64,000 nt of DNA from assembly GCA_016718265.1 (NCBI GenBank), contig JADKDZ010000001.1:62001-126000 (forward strand), given 5' to 3'. Positions within the stretch are counted from its first letter, which is position 1. Every line of letters begins with the position of its first letter. The translations under genes were made by a program, and so were the position numbers. Of the stretch, positions 61,630-64,000 are shown piece by piece. The notes beneath the pieces are model-generated. The model searched no databases. It was not told where the DNA came from and saw only the letters and a program-made list of their open reading frames with translations. The DNA is from Uliginosibacterium sp. GTDB taxonomy: Bacteria; Pseudomonadota; Gammaproteobacteria; Burkholderiales; Rhodocyclaceae.

Positions 61630-64000
61630 TCAAGGCACCTGCGCTTTACGCGCATTGTTATAGATGCCCGGGAAGATCGACACCAGCCTGGCACCCAAGG
61701 CGTCATAGCCCGCCGTATTCGGATGCGTTTGATCGTCGGTGTAACTTGTCGTACCTTTCATGCCGCCCTGCATGGCCGGGCCGATGGTGGTTTTGTCCGC
61801 AATCGCATCATGCAGATCCAGCAATTGATTGCCATAACGCTGCTTGGCCCAATCCAGCAGGTTCTTCACCAGTCCGGTGCTGTCGCCGCACCAGCTTTGC
61901 ATGTCCGGACAAGGTTGGAGCAGGAAGTAGTTGGTGCCGGTAACGAATGCCGGAATGAAAGTACGGCCAAGACTCTTGGCCGCCGCCTCGGCATCCAGCG
62001 TCGCCTGCTTCATTTGATCGATGCGGGTCTGACTCACGCCCCCCGGGCCGGCAAAGCCATTCGGCGAATAGATGCTGTAGACCATGGCCGTTGCGCCGTT
62101 CGTATCGGCGCGTGCCAGACCTTTCCAGCGGGCCAGATACTCCTCGGGGGTGAAGCCGGACTGGCCGAAATTCACAACATTGAAGCTGGCATTGCTGCCC
62201 ACGCCCACCGCTCGCAGCATGCGCCCCGTCATGCCGTCCATACCGATGACCAGATCACCAGTCGCCTGATCTGCATACCCCTGGGTGATGGAATCCCCGA
62301 CAAACTCGATCAGCGGCACATTGCGCGTGGCCTTGAAACGGAAGCCCAGGATCGGAATGGCAGAGATGTACTCGTGCCCATATGCCCCGAACGTCCCGCC
62401 GGGATTAGGCGTCACCACCCACGTGGCGTTCCCGCCTAGGTTGGTCACAAAATTACCGTCTGCGCGGCCGAAGCCGTCCGCCGGGCCAAAGTTCTGCCAG
62501 TCCAAGGTGCCCAGCAGTTCCCGCCGCAGGCGGACATATGATCCGGCTGCCGAGAATCGGTTGCCCCCATCGTCGCGGCCACCGGAGAAGGTGCGGGCGT
62601 AGCGCGCGGTGCTGCGTGGCGGCAACCAGATTCGCCACACGATGTCGACGTTTTCATTCGCTTGCAAGGCCGGCGAGAAGCTCACCAGATCCGTCCAGGC
62701 CAGGCCTGTTCCGTTCGCGTCTGCACGCACGGGCAAGTCGTTTGCGCCACCGATAGTGACTTGAACCCAGCCCGTTCGCGCGTTACCGGTAATGGTGTTA
62801 TTGGCGTTGCCATTATTGGTCGGCAGGAGGTCGCTGTTGCCGTTGCTGGATATGCCGATCAGCATCTTGGCGCCACGAACCTGGCTGCTGGTGAGATTGC
62901 CCAGCAAGAGCTGGATGCCGGTCAAGGCTTCCTTGTTCCAGGGTTTGAACGCGCCGCGATAAGTGCGCCCCGCGGCAGGTATGTCGCCTTCATCGGGCTC
63001 GGCGTCCTGCATCATCCCGGAGAAGATCGTTTCAAAGTAGGGCTGGGTCGCAGCCGGGCCGGCGCCTGAAGACCCGGAACCTCCCGAGCTGGAGCTGCTG
63101 GAGGAACTGGAGCTGCTCGACGAAGACGACGAGCTTGATGACGAGGACGAGGACGAACTGGATGAAGACGACGAACTGGAAGATGAGCTGGAACTGCTCG
63201 ACGAGGAAGATGACGACGAGCTGCTGACCACGGCGCTGGTCGCCTTGCTCAGGCTGACCGCTGCCGACCAGTTGCCCGCAGCATCGCGCGCGCGCAGGGC
63301 GTAGCTGTAGGTCGTGGCCGCCGTGAGCTTGGTGTCGGTGTAGCTCAGACTGCCCGGGCCAGGAGTGGCGATCACGACGCCGTTGCGCAGGAGTTCGTAG
63401 CCCGTGACGGCGACGTTGTCGCTCGCGGCTCCCCAGTTCAGGGTGATGCTGCTACTCGTCACAGCGGTAGCACTCAGGCTGCCCGGGGTGCCGGGTGCCT
63501 GGGTGTCGGCGACGGCTTTGGTGGTCACGGACGCGGTGGCTGAGCGCGCTGACCAGTTCCCGGCGGCGTCACGGGCTTGCACGCTGTAGGTGTAGGCGGC
63601 GTTGGCGGCAAGTCCGCTGTCGGTGTAGGCGAGGTTGCTGGTGGTGCCGACAGAGACGTTGTTGCGGAAGACTTCGTAGCCGGTGACGCCCACGTTGTCG
63701 GTCGCCGCGGTCCAGCTCAGCTGCACACTGCTGCTGGCAGTGCTGCTGGCCTTCAGGGCGGTCGGCGTGGAGGGCGCCTGCGTATCGGGCGCGACGACGA
63801 TGGCAGCCGTGGTGACTGTCAGCGCTGTCGAGGGCGACGACAGGTTGCCAGCGGCATCGGTTGCGCGAATCGTGTAGCGGTAGGCGGTGCTCGCATTCAG
63901 CCCGCTATCGGAATAGCTCAATACGCTGCCGCCCACACTGGCGACCAGTACCCCTTCGCGGTAAACGTCATAGCCGCTGACGCCCGTGTCGTCCGTCGCG
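61630..64000 (-). CDS. Secreted SGNH hydrolase with FN3 repeats and poly-serine linker, N-terminus beyond window
   Basis: At least 790 residues are visible, and the start is outside the right edge. In protein order there are three FN3-like repeats of about 90 residues (each with SWTAATDNVGVTGYEVFRN-like and YTYSVQARDAAGNWSARS-like strands), a run of about 46 serines (63088-63225), and a catalytic half. The latter has a GDS block FVGDSITQGYADQA (near 62281-62301), FGQSGFTPEEY, GTNYFLLQPCPDMQSWCGD and the Asp-His block DDQTHPNTAGYDALG (61720-61734), completing an SGNH esterase triad. Enzymes of this layout are often polysaccharide deacetylating or feruloyl esterases, and the substrate is unknown. 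The poly-serine linker is typical of secreted wall-degrading enzymes of aquatic bacteria. The gene is intact and ends with a clear terminator. Confidence 0.85.
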   Translation of the reverse strand, partial: ATDDTGVSGYDVYREGVLVASVGGSVLSYSDSGLNASTAYRYTIRATDAAGNLSSPSTALTVTTAAIVVAPDTQAPSTPTALKASSTASSSVQLSWTAATDNVGVTGYEVFRNNVSVGTTSNLAYTDSGLAANAAYTYSVQARDAAGNWSARSATASVTTKAVADTQAPGTPGSLSATAVTSSSITLNWGAASDNVAVTGYELLRNGVVIATPGPGSLSYTDTKLTAATTYSYALRARDAAGNWSAAVSLSKATSAVVSSSSSSSSSSSSSSSSSSSSSSSSSSSSSSSSSSSSSSSSSSSSSSSGGSGSSGAGPAATQPYFETIFSGMMQDAEPDEGDIPAAGRTYRGAFKPWNKEALTGIQLLLGNLTSSQVRGAKMLIGISSNGNSDLLPTNNGNANNTITGNARTGWVQVTIGGANDLPVRADANGTGLAWTDLVSFSPALQANENVDIVWRIWLPPRSTARYARTFSGGRDDGGNRFSAAGSYVRLRRELLGTLDWQNFGPADGFGRADGNFVTNLGGNATWVVTPNPGGTFGAYGHEYISAIPILGFRFKATRNVPLIEFVGDSITQGYADQATGDLVIGMDGMTGRMLRAVGVGSNASFNVVNFGQSGFTPEEYLARWKGLARADTNGATAMVYSIYSPNGFAGPGGVSQTRIDQMKQATLDAEAAAKSLGRTFIPAFVTGTNYFLLQPCPDMQSWCGDSTGLVKNLLDWAKQRYGNQLLDLHDAIADKTTIGPAMQGGMKGTTSYTDDQTHPNTAGYDALGARLVSIFPGIYNNARKAQVP

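Noticed and set aside
63088..63225. Acidic Asp/Glu-rich protein on the plus strand
   Set aside because: The plus-strand reading of the serine codons gives Glu/Asp/Leu runs by complementarity, while the minus strand is part of a long intact gene.

Overview
The window looks like a piece of a betaproteobacterial chromosome, most likely Rhodocyclales-like. This is inferred from the ribosomal and RNA polymerase protein sequences, the Tyr-Gly-Thr-tufB-Trp-secE-nusG order, the PhaM-type polyhydroxyalkanoate protein and the high GC content. No database search was possible. The left 28 kb is a conserved macro-operon read entirely from the minus strand. In transcription order it runs tRNA-Tyr, tRNA-Gly, tRNA-Thr, tuf, tRNA-Trp, secE, nusG, rplK, rplA, rplJ, rplL, rpoB, rpoC, rpsL, rpsG, fusA, a second tuf, rpsJ, the S10 block (rplC to rpsQ), and the spc block (rplN to secY, which runs off the left edge). 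Sigma-70-like promoters are visible upstream of the tRNA cluster, rpsL, rplC and rplN, and terminator-like hairpins lie at rplL-rpoB, rpsG-fusA and tuf-rpsJ.

From 28.4 to 39.7 kb the DNA is accessory and damaged. It holds a membrane-anchored methyltransferase, a ParA-like ATPase, a NarL-type regulator, a badly degraded hybrid histidine kinase, an ISAs1-family remnant fused to a 5'-truncated phaM, a FIST-domain sensor kinase with its response regulator, a REP-associated tyrosine transposase duplicated into three increasingly truncated copies bracketed by REP palindromes, and a lower-GC patch with a broken lipoprotein gene.

From 39.7 to 45.5 kb (plus strand) lies a cyanate-use cluster: a DJ-1/PfpI protein resembling isonitrile hydratases, a CynABD/NrtABC-type ABC importer and cyanase. 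A phosphomannomutase/phosphoglucomutase gene follows. From 45.7 to 61 kb (minus strand) come a multi-PAS GGDEF-EAL protein, a YaeF/YiiX-like lipoprotein, a hemerythrin and a complete yfa/mag-type alpha-2-macroglobulin operon (yfaA, yfaT, yfaS, yfaQ, two yfaP). In this operon YfaQ carries transpeptidase-like, SpoIID-like and HExxH signatures, YfaT carries an NlpC/P60-like cysteine signature, and YfaS keeps a CVEQ thioester motif. Together they suggest a periplasmic protease-trap and wall-remodelling machine. The right edge holds a secreted SGNH hydrolase with FN3 repeats and a run of about 46 serines.

Many genes, including one tuf copy, rplJ and most genes between 29 and 60 kb, are interrupted by one- or two-base indels, often in homopolymers. 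I read most of these as sequencing or assembly errors rather than gene death. Coordinates of interrupted genes give the full span of the reconstructed gene.
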